A stretch of 64,000 nucleotides of DNA, taken from the NCBI GenBank assembly GCA_039819095.1, contig JBCBSP010000002.1:1-64000 (forward strand). The letters are read 5' to 3'. Under the pieces are notes generated by a model. It was not told the DNA's origin, did not search any database, and worked only from the letters and a program-made list of their open reading frames with translations. Shown piece by piece: positions 25,305 to 34,007 of the stretch. Source of the stretch: JBCBSP01 sp039819095. GTDB taxonomy: Bacteria; Pseudomonadota; Alphaproteobacteria; Caulobacterales; Maricaulaceae. Made by a program: the position numbers and the translations under genes. Numbering within the stretch: position 1 is the first letter of the stretch; every line of letters starts with the position of its first letter.

Positions 25305-26384
25305 TCAGGAAGCCGCGAAGCGCGAAAGAGCGTCTGCGAGGCGGCGGTTATCTTCCGCCAGCCCGACCGAAATGCGCAGCGCATTGGGCAGGCCGTAAGG
25401 CGTGACCGGGCGCACGATCAGGCCTTCTTCGGTGAGAAAGCGATCGGCGTCCGCCGCCGTTCGGCCCGGCTCGTCGGGGAAGTGCACGAGCACGAAATTG
25501 CAGACCGAGGGTGTAACCTCAAAGCCGAGCCCGCCGATCTGCTGGGTCAGCCAGGCGACCCACTCAGCGTTATGCGCGACCGATTTAGCGATGAACTCGC
25601 GATCATGGATGGCCGCAACGCCCGCCTCGATGGCTGGCAGGTTCACATTGAACGGGCCGCGCACCCGGTGCAGCACGTCAATAATGCCCTTCGGCCCGTA
25701 CGCCCAGCCGAGCCGAAGCCCGGCCAGGCCGTGAATCTTTGAAAACGTGCGCGTCAAGATGACATTGTCGCGCTCGCGCGCCAGCTCCACCCCGCTGGCA
25801 TAGGCCGGATCGTCAACAAATTCCGCATAGGCGCCGTCCAGCACAAGCAGCGTCTCTTCCGGCAGGCCGTCGCGCAAACGCTCCACTTCAGCGCCGGAGA
25901 TATAGGTGCCGGTCGGATTGTTGGGGTTGGCCAGGAAGACCACGCGCGCGTCCTCACCGGCTGCTTCGAGCATCGCATCGACATCGGTGCGGTAATTGTG
26001 TTCCGGGGCTGAAACGATCTCCGCTCCGCTCTGCATGGCGACGAGCCGGTAGACGAGGAAGCCGTACTGGCTCTGAACCGCCTTGTCGCCTGCGCCCAGA
26101 TAGGCCCGGCCGATCAGCTGCAGAAGTTCATCAGAACCCGCCCCGCACACGATACGGTCCGCTTCCAGCCCCTCTTCCTCAGCGATCGCCTCACGCAGCG
26201 CCACAGCGCCGCCGTCAGGATAGATGTGCAGGCGGGACTGAGCCGCCTGGAAAGCTTCAGCCGCCTTGGGGCTGCACCCGAGCGCGTTTTCGTTGGAGGA
26301 CAGCTTCACCGCGCCTTCAGGAGCGGCGGCGCCCGGCTTGTAAGGTTTGATGTCGAGTATGCCGGGACGAGGTGTGGGTATCAT
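25305..26384 (-). CDS. hisC: Histidinol-phosphate aminotransferase
   Basis: 359 aa, normal length. This PLP fold-type I enzyme has NPNNPTGTYIS, the Tyr/Asp pair region LVLDGAYAEFVDDP, and the PLP lysine motif RTFSKIHGLAGLRLGWAYG. The N-terminus IKPYKPGAAAPEGAVKLSSNENALG is diagnostic for HisC. It transaminates imidazole acetol phosphate in histidine synthesis, and may also serve in Tyr/Phe synthesis in alphaproteobacteria. Its ATG overlaps the stop of the upstream methyltransferase (ATGA). Confidence 0.92.
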   Translation of the reverse strand: MIPTPRPGILDIKPYKPGAAAPEGAVKLSSNENALGCSPKAAEAFQAAQSRLHIYPDGGAVALREAIAEEEGLEADRIVCGAGSDELLQLIGRAYLGAGDKAVQSQYGFLVYRLVAMQSGAEIVSAPEHNYRTDVDAMLEAAGEDARVVFLANPNNPTGTYISGAEVERLRDGLPEETLLVLDGAYAEFVDDPAYASGVELARERDNVILTRTFSKIHGLAGLRLGWAYGPKGIIDVLHRVRGPFNVNLPAIEAGVAAIHDREFIAKSVAHNAEWVAWLTQQIGGLGFEVTPSVCNFVLVHFPDEPGRTAADADRFLTEEGLIVRPVTPYGLPNALRISVGLAEDNRRLADALSRFAAS

Positions 26385-27157
26385 GATCGAGGCTTTCCTG
26401 GCTGGATCGACGACGTTGCGCCGCGACGCGCGCCTGATAGCGCGGGCCGGGCGGCGCCTTCAAGCGCCCGCGCACCGGCCAGCGCAGGCGAGCCGCCCGG
26501 ACGCACCGCGCCGACATGCTTTACCGCTTCGACAAGGATCAACCCGCCAAAGGGCGCCCAAAGCCGCTCGCCGACATGCTCAAAAGCCTCGCTGGTGCGC
26601 ACCCCGCTCGCCCAGCGCCAGGGCGGCGCGTACAGCGCGCGCGCCCAGGCGACCGGTTCAAACAACGCATCCGACAGGAGCCGGGTCAGCTGGGCGCGCG
26701 AATAGGGGCGACCATGGCCGAAGGGCGTGGAATCCGCCCGCGCCCAGGCGCCGGCCCGGTGCGCGGCGATGATCACCATGCGCCCTTCCGGAGCCATCAC
26801 CCGCCAGAGCTCGCGCAGCAATCTGCGCAGATCGCCCGCCTCCTCCAACGCATGCGCCAGAACGATCCGGTCGAACATCGCCTCATTGAATGGAAGCCGC
26901 GCTTCATCGCCCATGCTCGTGAGCGAAGCGCCCTCCGGCCAGCGCACCGCGCCCTGCGCGCTGGGCATGTAAGACACAGTCCGGCGCGTCTCCGCGCGAT
27001 AGGGTTCAAGATAGGGCGTAGCGAAGCCGTAGCCGAGCATGTCCAGCCCCGAAGCTTCAGGCCAAAGCGCCCTTAACCGGCGAAGCGCCATGGCGCGGGC
27101 TGCACCGCCCATGCGGCGACGGTAGAAGCGGTCTATCTCAATGGCGTCGGTTCGCAT
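26381..27157 (-). CDS. SAM-dependent methyltransferase, class I
   Basis: 258 aa from ATG 27157 (MRTDAIEIDRFY); an in-frame TTG at 27163 is the alternative. A Rossmann-like core is visible (LDMLGYGFATPYLEPY, then DEARLPFNEAMFDRIVLAHALEEAGD and LLRELWRVMAPEGRMVIIAAHR), as in methyltransferase-11 enzymes, though the first glycine motif is weak (LGYGFATP). The C-terminus is Ala/Gly/Arg-rich. It is divergent from gloB, an arrangement common in alphaproteobacteria. Substrate unknown. Confidence 0.8.
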   Translation of the reverse strand: MRTDAIEIDRFYRRRMGGAARAMALRRLRALWPEASGLDMLGYGFATPYLEPYRAETRRTVSYMPSAQGAVRWPEGASLTSMGDEARLPFNEAMFDRIVLAHALEEAGDLRRLLRELWRVMAPEGRMVIIAAHRAGAWARADSTPFGHGRPYSRAQLTRLLSDALFEPVAWARALYAPPWRWASGVRTSEAFEHVGERLWAPFGGLILVEAVKHVGAVRPGGSPALAGARALEGAARPALSGARRGATSSIQPGKPRS

Positions 27158-27241
27158 GATCAAAGAGGGCCTGTCGAAATCGGTTAGCTGGATGATAGGC
27201 TGGCTTTAATGCCGGTGCGAGCAAGAAGGACGACGCCCATC

Positions 27242-28009
27242 ATGGCTCTCGATATCCGCCAGTTTGCCTGCCTGTCCGACAATTACGGCTTTCTGATCCG
27301 CTGCAGCCGGACCGGCGCCTGCGCCGCGATCGATACGCCGGAGGCCGGGCGCATTCTCGCCGAAGCGAACCAGGCCGGCTGGACGATCAGCGATATCTGG
27401 AACACACATCACCACTGGGACCATGCCGGTGGCAATGACGAGATCCGCGCTGGTACAGGCGCGCTCATCACCGCGCCGGCCAGCGAGGCCGCGAAGATCG
27501 GTCATGTCGACCGGCCGATCCGGCCCGGCGATCGGGTCCGTCTCGGCGCGCTGGAAGCTGAAGTGATCGATGTCGGCGGCCATACGCTCGGCCATATCGC
27601 CTACTGGTTTGAAAGCGAGGGCGTCTGCTTTGTCGGCGATGCGCTGTTCGCGCTCGGCTGCGGGCGCATGTTCGAAGGCGAATACGACCAGATGCAGGCC
27701 AGCCTGGCGCGCCTGCGCGCCCTGCCCGGAGACACCGTCATCTACTGCGCGCATGAGTATACCCAGGCCAATGCCCGCTTCGCTCTGTCCGTGGATCCGC
27801 ACAATGACGCACTGATCGGCTACGCTGCGCGGGTGGGCGAGGCGCGTTCACGCGGCGAGCCGACCGTGCCGACCACCATAGCCGTCGAACGCGCCGCCAA
27901 CCCGTTCCTGAGATGGGACGATCCGGCCCTGCGCGAGCGCCTGCAGATGCAATCGGCCAGCGATGTTGAGGTGTTCGCCGAACTGCGCCGCCGCAAGGAC
28001 GTATTCTAG
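27242..28009 (+). CDS. gloB: Hydroxyacylglutathione hydrolase (glyoxalase II)
   Basis: 255 aa from ATG 27242 (MALDIRQFACLSDNYGF); the upstream ATG at 27209 would add an unusual basic leader. Metallo-beta-lactamase motifs are present: THHHWDHAGG, GHTLGHIAYW, and FVGDALFALGCGRMFEG, followed by YCAHEYTQANARF. The C-terminal glyoxalase II helix domain ends ELRRRKDVF. It hydrolyses S-lactoylglutathione to lactate and glutathione in the cytoplasm. Confidence 0.93.
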   Translation: MALDIRQFACLSDNYGFLIRCSRTGACAAIDTPEAGRILAEANQAGWTISDIWNTHHHWDHAGGNDEIRAGTGALITAPASEAAKIGHVDRPIRPGDRVRLGALEAEVIDVGGHTLGHIAYWFESEGVCFVGDALFALGCGRMFEGEYDQMQASLARLRALPGDTVIYCAHEYTQANARFALSVDPHNDALIGYAARVGEARSRGEPTVPTTIAVERAANPFLRWDDPALRERLQMQSASDVEVFAELRRRKDVF

Positions 28010-28081
28010 GCTTCAGACCCGTTACTGAAGGCGCACGGTAGCCAGACACCAACGAGGGGGGCCGCGACCCCACGCGTTCTC

Positions 28082-28561
28082 CTACCGCCGCAGGCGCAAT
28101 CTCGCGCGCCGGAGCGGAACAACAAATCCCTGATCGTCAAGCAATTCCACCCGCAGTCGCGCGCCTGTTTCAGAGTCCCGGATATCGACAGGCGCGGGTT
28201 GTCGCGTGATGTGCTTTTCGCCCCACGCCGTTAAAGCGAGAAAGGTTGGCGCAAGATCGCGGCCGCGCTCGCTCAGCAGGTAGGCATCGCGCGCTCGGCT
28301 GCCCGGCTCTCGATACGGGGTCTTTTTCAGCAAGCCGGCATCGACCAGGCGGCGCAGCCTGTCAGCCAGAGCCGAGCGCGGCGCGCAAAGGTCGGCTTGC
28401 ATGTCGTCAAAGCGCGTCACGCCGTAGAATGCCTCGCGAAGGATCAGGAGCGTCCAGCGATCGCCCAGAACATCCGCCGCCAACGCCATAGGGCACTGCT
28501 CGCGCGGCACGAAGGCGCGGCGGCGCGCGCTAACGGCACCGTCTTGATCTGCGTTTGACAT
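28082..28561 (-). CDS. HxlR-family transcriptional regulator
   Basis: 159 aa. The winged-helix signature CPMALAADVLGDRWTLLILREAFYGVTRFDDMQADLCAPRSALADRLRRLVDAGLLKKTPY is classic HxlR. The Cys before the helix (near residue 22) fits the redox- or aldehyde-sensing cysteine known in several family members. It is divergent from the dienelactone hydrolase gene with a 57-nt shared intergenic region, so it probably regulates that gene and itself. Confidence 0.88.
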   Translation of the reverse strand: MSNADQDGAVSARRRAFVPREQCPMALAADVLGDRWTLLILREAFYGVTRFDDMQADLCAPRSALADRLRRLVDAGLLKKTPYREPGSRARDAYLLSERGRDLAPTFLALTAWGEKHITRQPAPVDIRDSETGARLRVELLDDQGFVVPLRRARLRLRR

Positions 28562-28618
28562 ACGGATCCATCTAGCGCAAACCGCTCTAAGTTCAATTTC
28601 AAGACTCAGAGATTCCGC

Positions 28619-29443
28619 ATGATCGAGTCACCGGACGATCCGCTTGATGATTTCGACTCACGCGAGGTCACGCTCGAAGGGCGGACGAAACGCGTCCTGG
28701 TGTCTGGCGCGGGTCCTGCTGTAATCGTCATGCCGGAGATGCCCGGCATCAGCCCCGAGGTCGCACGCTTCGCCCGGTGGGTGCGCGACGCCGATTTTTC
28801 GGTCTACATCCCTTCCCTGTTTGGCAGAGACGGAGCAGTGGCAATGGCCGATGAGGGCGCGCAGGTGTTCATGCGCGCCTGCGTCAGCGCAGAGTTCCAC
28901 GCGATGGCGCAGAGCAAGGCAAGCCCGGTCGCCTCTTGGCTGCGCGCTCTAGCTCGAACCGCGTACGCGGAGCGAGGCGGTTCCGGGGTCGGAGCGATCG
29001 GCATGTGCTTCACGGGCAATTTCGCACTGTCGATGATGCTGGAGCCCTCCGTCCTAGCGCCCGTGCTATGCCAACCATCACTGCCGTTGGACGAGCCGGA
29101 CGCCTTGGAGAGTTCGCCGGACGAGCTCGCGACAGTCCGCGAGCGACTTGAATCCGAAGACCTCACAGTGCTCGCCTACCGCTTTGAAGGTGATCAGATC
29201 TGCCGGGCGACCCGCTTCGCGGCCTACCGCTCAGCCCTCGGCGAACGCTTCGAGGCCCGCACGCTGCCCGATAGCGCAGCGAATGCCGACCCCGCCCCGT
29301 TTTTCAAAACCCATGTCCCCTACCCTCACTCGGTCTTAACCCAGAACCTCATTGATGAGGCGGGTCAACCGACCATCGCCGCCCGCGACGAGGTCATCGC
29401 ATTCCTGAAGTCGCGTCTTCCGAGCCATGCCATCAAAGGCTGA
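28619..29443 (+). CDS. Dienelactone hydrolase-family protein
   Basis: 274 aa. The alpha/beta hydrolase fold has a cysteine nucleophile elbow GAIGMCFTGNFALSM (near residues 124-138). A terminal histidine candidate lies in THVPYPHSVLTQNLIDEAG. The N-terminal VIVMPEMPGISPEVARFARWVRDADFSVYIPSLFG is typical of the family. No signal peptide. Divergent placement next to an HxlR regulator suggests an inducible detoxification or catabolic role. Substrate unknown. Confidence 0.85.
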   Translation: MIESPDDPLDDFDSREVTLEGRTKRVLVSGAGPAVIVMPEMPGISPEVARFARWVRDADFSVYIPSLFGRDGAVAMADEGAQVFMRACVSAEFHAMAQSKASPVASWLRALARTAYAERGGSGVGAIGMCFTGNFALSMMLEPSVLAPVLCQPSLPLDEPDALESSPDELATVRERLESEDLTVLAYRFEGDQICRATRFAAYRSALGERFEARTLPDSAANADPAPFFKTHVPYPHSVLTQNLIDEAGQPTIAARDEVIAFLKSRLPSHAIKG

Positions 29444-29540
29444 GCCGCCCGCAGAAAACCTCACTCCCAACTGCACATTCCGGAATCCGGACGATGGTGG
29501 AAGGCGCGAGATCCCGTCAGATCGGATGCCGAACAAATCT

Positions 29541-30656
29541 CTAAGCCGCCTCGTCGCGGTGCAGGCGCACGGCGGCTTCGAAGTCGGGCAGGATTTCCAG
29601 CGCGTCGCTGGCGGTCATCTGCTTTTTCGGCTGCCCGTCCGTCCAGAAGCGCCAGTAGGACAAGAGATGCTGCAGGCTTCCGATATCCTCGCCCATTTCC
29701 AGGAACATGCCCGGCGCGCGATGCAGAAACGCCTTCAGCGCCGCCGGGTCGCCATTATTGACGAAGCGTGAGAACTCTTCGTCATAGGAGGCGAGCCGGC
29801 TCTTGATCCGGCCCCAGCGCGCGCTCGCGCCTTCGAGCACCGCGTAGATCATGTCGTCGATCTCGACGCGATCGCCCGGCGCGGCGCCGACAATCTTCAG
29901 CCCGCGAAGCGCCGCCATGAAACCCTGCAGCTGGGCGTACCAGGCATCGCAGCTCCAGTAATAGTAGAGAGTGCCCTTCCAGCCGAACACGCCGGCGCGA
30001 TACTCGTCTGGCGTCATGCGCAAGGCGTGGCGCAGGAATTCCAGCTGCTTGGATTCTTCATCCTCGAACAGGATGCGCGCCAGCTTCAGCGACTGGCTCA
30101 TATCCCCGCCTGAACCCATGGCGCGCTGCACCAGCCGGTCGATCTGACCGGCCACGAAGTTGGTGACTTCGTCAAACTCCGCATCGCTGAGCTGAAAGTA
30201 GCAGCGCGCAATAACGTCGCCGCGTCGCTGGAAGAACTCGCGCAGGAGATAAGGATCAAATGACGGCAGGTCCGATAACAGCTTCAGGCGCTCATAATCG
30301 GCCTCGAAGCGGGCATCCGTGATCGCGACCCCGAGAAATTCGGCCAGCATCCGCTCCGAACCGGGCTCCTCCACGAACAGGCTCTGCCCGCCCATATTCA
30401 GATCCCGATCTGACATCGGGAAAATGATCTTCGTCACGGTGCACTTGCTGACACCGAGACGGTCACGCTCCCAGCCGCGCAAGGCGTGCTTGACGATGAA
30501 GCTGCGATTGAGCCGCGCAGTCCTGAATAGCGGCTTCTCGGCGTAGTCAGCGGTGGCGCCGAACCGGTCGTGGATCGAAACCAGATCGATCACGCGGCTC
30601 GTCGTTCCGCCGCGTTTCAACAGGGCCAGCTGGCCGTAGGGCGTCTTTTTCTTCAT
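29541..30656 (-). CDS. Hypothetical protein, about 370 aa
   Basis: The likely start is the ATG at 30656 (MKKKTPYGQLALLKRGG); an upstream in-frame ATG at 30695 is possible. The protein is soluble, mostly alpha-helical and rich in aromatic and charged residues (DDMIYAVLEGASARWGRIKSRLASYDEEFSRFVNNGD). Segments such as GVFGWKGTLYYYWSCDAWYAQLQGFMAALRGLKI look conserved-core-like. I do not recognise the family. It stands alone on its strand, divergent from the cupin gene, so context gives no role. Confidence 0.75.
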   Translation of the reverse strand: MKKKTPYGQLALLKRGGTTSRVIDLVSIHDRFGATADYAEKPLFRTARLNRSFIVKHALRGWERDRLGVSKCTVTKIIFPMSDRDLNMGGQSLFVEEPGSERMLAEFLGVAITDARFEADYERLKLLSDLPSFDPYLLREFFQRRGDVIARCYFQLSDAEFDEVTNFVAGQIDRLVQRAMGSGGDMSQSLKLARILFEDEESKQLEFLRHALRMTPDEYRAGVFGWKGTLYYYWSCDAWYAQLQGFMAALRGLKIVGAAPGDRVEIDDMIYAVLEGASARWGRIKSRLASYDEEFSRFVNNGDPAALKAFLHRAPGMFLEMGEDIGSLQHLLSYWRFWTDGQPKKQMTASDALEILPDFEAAVRLHRDEAA

Positions 30657-30749
30657 CAGGCCAGGCGCGCATCGTCCAAAAAACAGATGCCGCAACCTCT
30701 CGCATACTGATATGAGCGTTGGGTTAAGTCAGGAGCGAAAGCTGCAGCC

Positions 30750-31196
30750 ATGACCACACTGTCCGGGGATCTCGGCGTGAACGAGATCATCCGCATCTTA
30801 AAGCTGGAGCCGCACCCTGAAGGCGGCTGGTACGCTGAAACCTTCCGTGACGGACCCGGTCCGGACGGGCGCTCTCGCGGGACGGTGATCTATTTTCTTC
30901 TCGCCGCCGATCAGGTTTCGGTCTGGCACCGGGTCGATGCCGCCGAGGCCTGGTTCTGGCATGCCGGCGGGCCGCTGGCGCTGACCCTTTCAACCGATGG
31001 CGAGACGTCGCACTTTACCCGGTTGGGCCCTGATCTGCGCGCCGGCGAGCGGCCTCACGCCGTCGTGCCGGCCGGCGCCTGGCAAACGGCGGAATCGCTC
31101 GGCGCCTGGACGCTGGTCAGCTGCACGGTCGCGCCCGGTTTCGAGTTTGAAGGGTTTGAGATGGCCCCGCCGGACTGGCGGCCCGGCCCAGGATAG
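30750..31196 (+). CDS. Cupin family protein (DUF985/Cupin_5 type)
   Basis: 148 aa. The opening IIRILKLEPHPEGGWYAETFRD and the core VSVWHRVDAAEAWFWHAGGPLALTLS, then HAVVPAGAWQTAESLGAWTLVSCTVAPGFEFEGFEMA, are the hallmark of the DUF985 cupins. A single jelly-roll domain, cytoplasmic. The precise activity is not established for most members. It ends 4 nt from the convergent DUF4908-like gene. Confidence 0.85.
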   Translation: MTTLSGDLGVNEIIRILKLEPHPEGGWYAETFRDGPGPDGRSRGTVIYFLLAADQVSVWHRVDAAEAWFWHAGGPLALTLSTDGETSHFTRLGPDLRAGERPHAVVPAGAWQTAESLGAWTLVSCTVAPGFEFEGFEMAPPDWRPGPG

Positions 31197-31200
31197 GTCC

Positions 31201-31938
31201 TCACCGACCGGTACTGAAGGCGCGGCGGATCGCATCGGACGAAGGTCGTCCGCCATAGCCGAGCGCAGGCGCGACGGTGATGTCCAGCGCGCCGCGCGTG
31301 AACACGACCTGGGGCGCTTCTCCAAAACCGATACGCACCGCCTGCAGCTCGCGCACCTCGCGGCGTCCGGCGGCGCGCGAGCCGATGACCACCATCGTCA
31401 TCGTATCGGCGATATAGGCGTTCTCGCTGGCTGAAAGCGGCGTGATCTGAGCTGTCACCTCAGAGCGGGTCAACTCCGCCAGCGCATCGACCATCTCGCG
31501 CGCGGCGGCTTGCAGCTGCGTATTCGTCAGCGGGGGCGGCACCAGCGTCTGCGCACGCCCGACCGGGTCCACGATCACGCCGTCAGGCGCATCTTCTGGG
31601 AAATAGGTCGCCCCGCCGAGATTGGAAAACCGCAACCAGGTGCGGCCGGTATCGCCGACCCAGACTTCGCCCCCGCCGGATGCGGAACTGCGCTCCACGG
31701 CGATGACCTCCGGATCACCCTCACGCCAGATCAACGCTGGCTCAACGGTGCGGTCGAAAATGAAGCGGCCCGCGCCGTCTGCGCGGACATACCAGGTCGC
31801 GACGCGTTCAGCGCGTGCGGAACGGTCCTCGCCCAAGAGGCGGGCGAACGGATTCGATGACTGTGCGAAGCCTGCTCCTGCCGGTATCGCCAATCCCCCG
31901 GCGATGAGCAGAATCAGGACGAGCATTCCCCTGAACAT
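31201..31938 (-). CDS. Secreted DUF4908-like protein
   Basis: 245 aa. A Sec signal peptide (MFRGMLVLILLIAGGLAIPAGAGFAQ, cleavage near residue 26) precedes a beta-rich region beginning VATWYVRADGAGRFIFDRTVEPALIWREGDPEV, then DTGRTWLRFSNLGGATYFPEDAPDG. Length and N-terminal pattern recall the DUF4908 family of Caulobacterales-type bacteria, from memory only. The C-terminal part (TNTQLQAAAREMVDALAEL onward) is Ala-rich. Probably periplasmic; function unknown. Confidence 0.65.
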   Translation of the reverse strand: MFRGMLVLILLIAGGLAIPAGAGFAQSSNPFARLLGEDRSARAERVATWYVRADGAGRFIFDRTVEPALIWREGDPEVIAVERSSASGGGEVWVGDTGRTWLRFSNLGGATYFPEDAPDGVIVDPVGRAQTLVPPPLTNTQLQAAAREMVDALAELTRSEVTAQITPLSASENAYIADTMTMVVIGSRAAGRREVRELQAVRIGFGEAPQVVFTRGALDITVAPALGYGGRPSSDAIRRAFSTGR

Positions 31939-32011
31939 GGTGAACAGGCTGACGCCTCATAAGGGCGATTTTCAGGCGCCCGGATGAACAAGGCGTCAGC
32001 GTGTGCAGTGA

Positions 32012-32734
32012 TCAGGCGAGATACTGGCCGCCATTGGCGCTCAGCGTGGCGCCGGTGATGAAGCCGGCCTCGTCTGACGCCAGGAAAGCCACGCAACGCG
32101 CGATCTCATCGGCCTCGCCCAGCCGCCCGACCGGGATCTGGGCGATAATCTGCTCGCGCACCTTCTCCGGCACCGCCATCACCATGTCGGTGGCGATATA
32201 GCCCGGGCAGATCGCATTGACGGTGACGCCCTTGCGCGCGCCCTCCTGGGCCAGCGCCTTGGTGAAGCCGATATCGCCGGCCTTGGCGGCGGAATAGTTC
32301 GCCTGACCGAACTGACCCTTCTGACCGTTGATCGAGGAGATGGTGATGATGCGCCCGAAGCCGCGCTCGCGCATGCCGGGGAAGACCGGATGGCTCATGT
32401 TGAATACGCCGGTCAGATTGGTGTCGATCACCTCGCGCCATTGCTGCGGGGTCATCTTGTGGAAGGGCGCGTCGCGCGTGATGCCGGCATTGTTGATCAG
32501 CACCTCGATCGGCCCCAGCTCGGCTTCGACCGCAGCAATGCCGGCCACGCAGGCGTCATAATCGGCCACCGACCATTTGAAGACCGGGATGCCGGTCTCG
32601 TCCTTAAAGGCGTTCGCCGCCTCGTCATTACCGGCATAGTTGGCCGCAACCTTGTAGCCGGCGGCCTTCAAGGCCAGGCAGATCGCCTTGCCAATGCCGC
32701 GTGTTCCGCCCGTGACAATCGCTGTTCTCGACAT
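32012..32734 (-). CDS. phaB: Acetoacetyl-CoA reductase
   Basis: 240 aa short-chain dehydrogenase. TGGTRGIGKAICLALKAAGYKVAANYAGND carries the NADPH-binding glycine motif. NNAGITRDAPFHKMTPQQW is diagnostic for PhaB, and the catalytic Ser and YSAAKAG are present. The C-terminal GFITGATLSANGGQYLA matches the family. It reduces acetoacetyl-CoA to (R)-3-hydroxybutyryl-CoA for polyhydroxybutyrate. It is divergent from phaR, with PhaR-type palindromes in between. phaA and phaC are not in this window. Confidence 0.93.
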   Translation of the reverse strand: MSRTAIVTGGTRGIGKAICLALKAAGYKVAANYAGNDEAANAFKDETGIPVFKWSVADYDACVAGIAAVEAELGPIEVLINNAGITRDAPFHKMTPQQWREVIDTNLTGVFNMSHPVFPGMRERGFGRIITISSINGQKGQFGQANYSAAKAGDIGFTKALAQEGARKGVTVNAICPGYIATDMVMAVPEKVREQIIAQIPVGRLGEADEIARCVAFLASDEAGFITGATLSANGGQYLA

Positions 32735-32773
32735 GCGGTAATCCTCCCTGTCCCCAAACCTGTTTCATGTTTA

Positions 32774-32816
32774 TGCTGCGCAGCAATTTCGCGCCGCGAT
32801 GCAGCATTGGTGCTGC
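32774..32816. promoter_or_regulatory. Putative PhaR operator palindromes
   Basis: Two TGC-rich inverted repeats lie between divergent phaB and phaR: TGCTGCGCAGCA (32774-32785, a perfect palindrome) and GCAGCATTGGTGCTGC (32801-32816, 6-bp arms with a 4-nt spacer). PhaR of Paracoccus is known to bind TGC-rich CTGC/GCAG-type sites. Control of both phaB and phaR is inferred. Confidence 0.6.
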
Positions 32817-32942
32817 GATAAAGCGTGAAGTCTGTTTTGAACGCGATTGCAGAAGCTGTCGAGCGCGGAAAGCGCCGCACGTCGTAGGGACGATCCCGCC
32901 CGGCGCGCCCTGACAGCCGGTGAGAACATGAGGAGAAGCGCC

Positions 32943-33530
32943 TTGAGCCAGTCTAAATCCGACGGCCCGGTCATCATCAAGAAGTATGCGAACCGGCGTC
33001 TCTACGACACATCGGCGAGCCGGTATGTAACGCTGGATCACTTGCGCGAGCTGGTGCGCGACGACACCGACTTCAAGGTCGTGGACGCCAAGAGCGGAGA
33101 GGACCTGACGCGCAGCGTGCTGGCCCAGATCATCTTCGAAGAGGAGTCCAAGGGAACCAACCTGCTTCCGGTGGAGTTCCTGCGCCAGCTGATCGGGTTT
33201 TACGGCGACAGCATGCAGGCCTTCGTTCCCGGCTATCTGCGCATGTCGATGGACGGGCTGACCAAGCAGCAGGACGAGTTGCGCAGCCGCATGACCGAAG
33301 CCATGGGCAGCCCGCCGGGCTCCATGGCGATGATGGAAGAACAGGCCAAACGCAATATGGCGATGTTCGAACAGGCCATGCGCATGTTCTCTCCCTTCGC
33401 CCAGGGCGAGGCCGGCGAGAAGGCGGCCGCTGCAGGCGCTGGCGCCGAGCCGCGCTCAGACGATGTCGCCAGCCTTCGCGCGGAACTGGAAGCGATGCGC
33501 GCCAAGCTGGATAAGCTGGCTGACGGGTAA
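32943..33530 (+). CDS. phaR: Polyhydroxyalkanoate synthesis repressor PhaR
   Basis: 195 aa from a TTG at 32943 (reads MSQSKSDGP), which has AGGAG 8 nt upstream (32930-32934). The in-frame ATG at 32928 (MRRSAL) would place that AGGAG inside the gene. The DNA-binding domain shows PVIIKKYANRRLYDTSASRYVTLDHLRELVRD, and the accumulation-associated domain shows TRSVLAQIIFEEESKGTNLLPVEFLRQLIGFYGDSMQ. The tail is Met/Ala-rich and coiled. It senses PHB and represses granule genes. Confidence 0.92.
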   Translation: MSQSKSDGPVIIKKYANRRLYDTSASRYVTLDHLRELVRDDTDFKVVDAKSGEDLTRSVLAQIIFEEESKGTNLLPVEFLRQLIGFYGDSMQAFVPGYLRMSMDGLTKQQDELRSRMTEAMGSPPGSMAMMEEQAKRNMAMFEQAMRMFSPFAQGEAGEKAAAAGAGAEPRSDDVASLRAELEAMRAKLDKLADG

Positions 33531-33533
33531 AGC

Positions 33534-33579
33534 GTTCCGAAACGGAACAGATCATGGCCCGGTCGCCCCGAAACGGGCC
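33534..33579 (+). terminator. Tandem hairpins after phaR
   Basis: GTTCCG-AAA-CGGAAC (33534-33548) is followed by GGCCCG / CGGGCC (33556-33579). There is no strong T-run, so termination is only probable. Confidence 0.4.
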
Positions 33580-33647
33580 GTAAACCTTTCATTTACACAG
33601 ATTGACCAGGTGTTAAATCCGGCCTGAATCTTGCGGATGAGGTCATC

Positions 33648-34007
33648 ATGATCTCGAACGCCGGACCCTACTCCACTGTCCCGACCCGCCGCGCCCTCGC
33701 ACCCGTTCGCCGGGTCGAGCGCACGGCCCGGTCCGGCCAGGGCCCGCGCGGTCGTGACGGTGAAACCAGAGCCGTCCCGACCGCCGCGCCGCCCCGTGAT
33801 CATTCCACGTCTCAACCCGGTGATGCCCCCCTGCCCGGCGGCGCTGCACGCGCAGTCGGTCGCGACGCGGTCCGCCTGCAGCTGGTCGAGCACCCCCGGC
33901 GCGGATTGCGCGCTGAAGCCAGCGAACTGGCCCGCTATCGGCGCAGCTATGCCGACGCCGCCAACCCGCTCGCGACCGCACCGACGCGTTGGGAGAAGGT
34001 GGCGTGA
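33648..34007 (+). CDS. Hypothetical arginine-rich protein
   Basis: 119 aa with GAGG just upstream of ATG 33648. It is Arg/Ala/Pro-rich and likely disordered for residues 1-75. The more structured C-terminus has LQLVEHPRRGLRAEASELARYRRSYADAANPLATAPTRWEKVA. No signal peptide or membrane segment. Family not recognised. Its stop overlaps the GTG start of a 23-codon membrane peptide ORF, and a terminator follows, which together support a real transcription unit. Confidence 0.5.
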   Translation: MISNAGPYSTVPTRRALAPVRRVERTARSGQGPRGRDGETRAVPTAAPPRDHSTSQPGDAPLPGGAARAVGRDAVRLQLVEHPRRGLRAEASELARYRRSYADAANPLATAPTRWEKVA

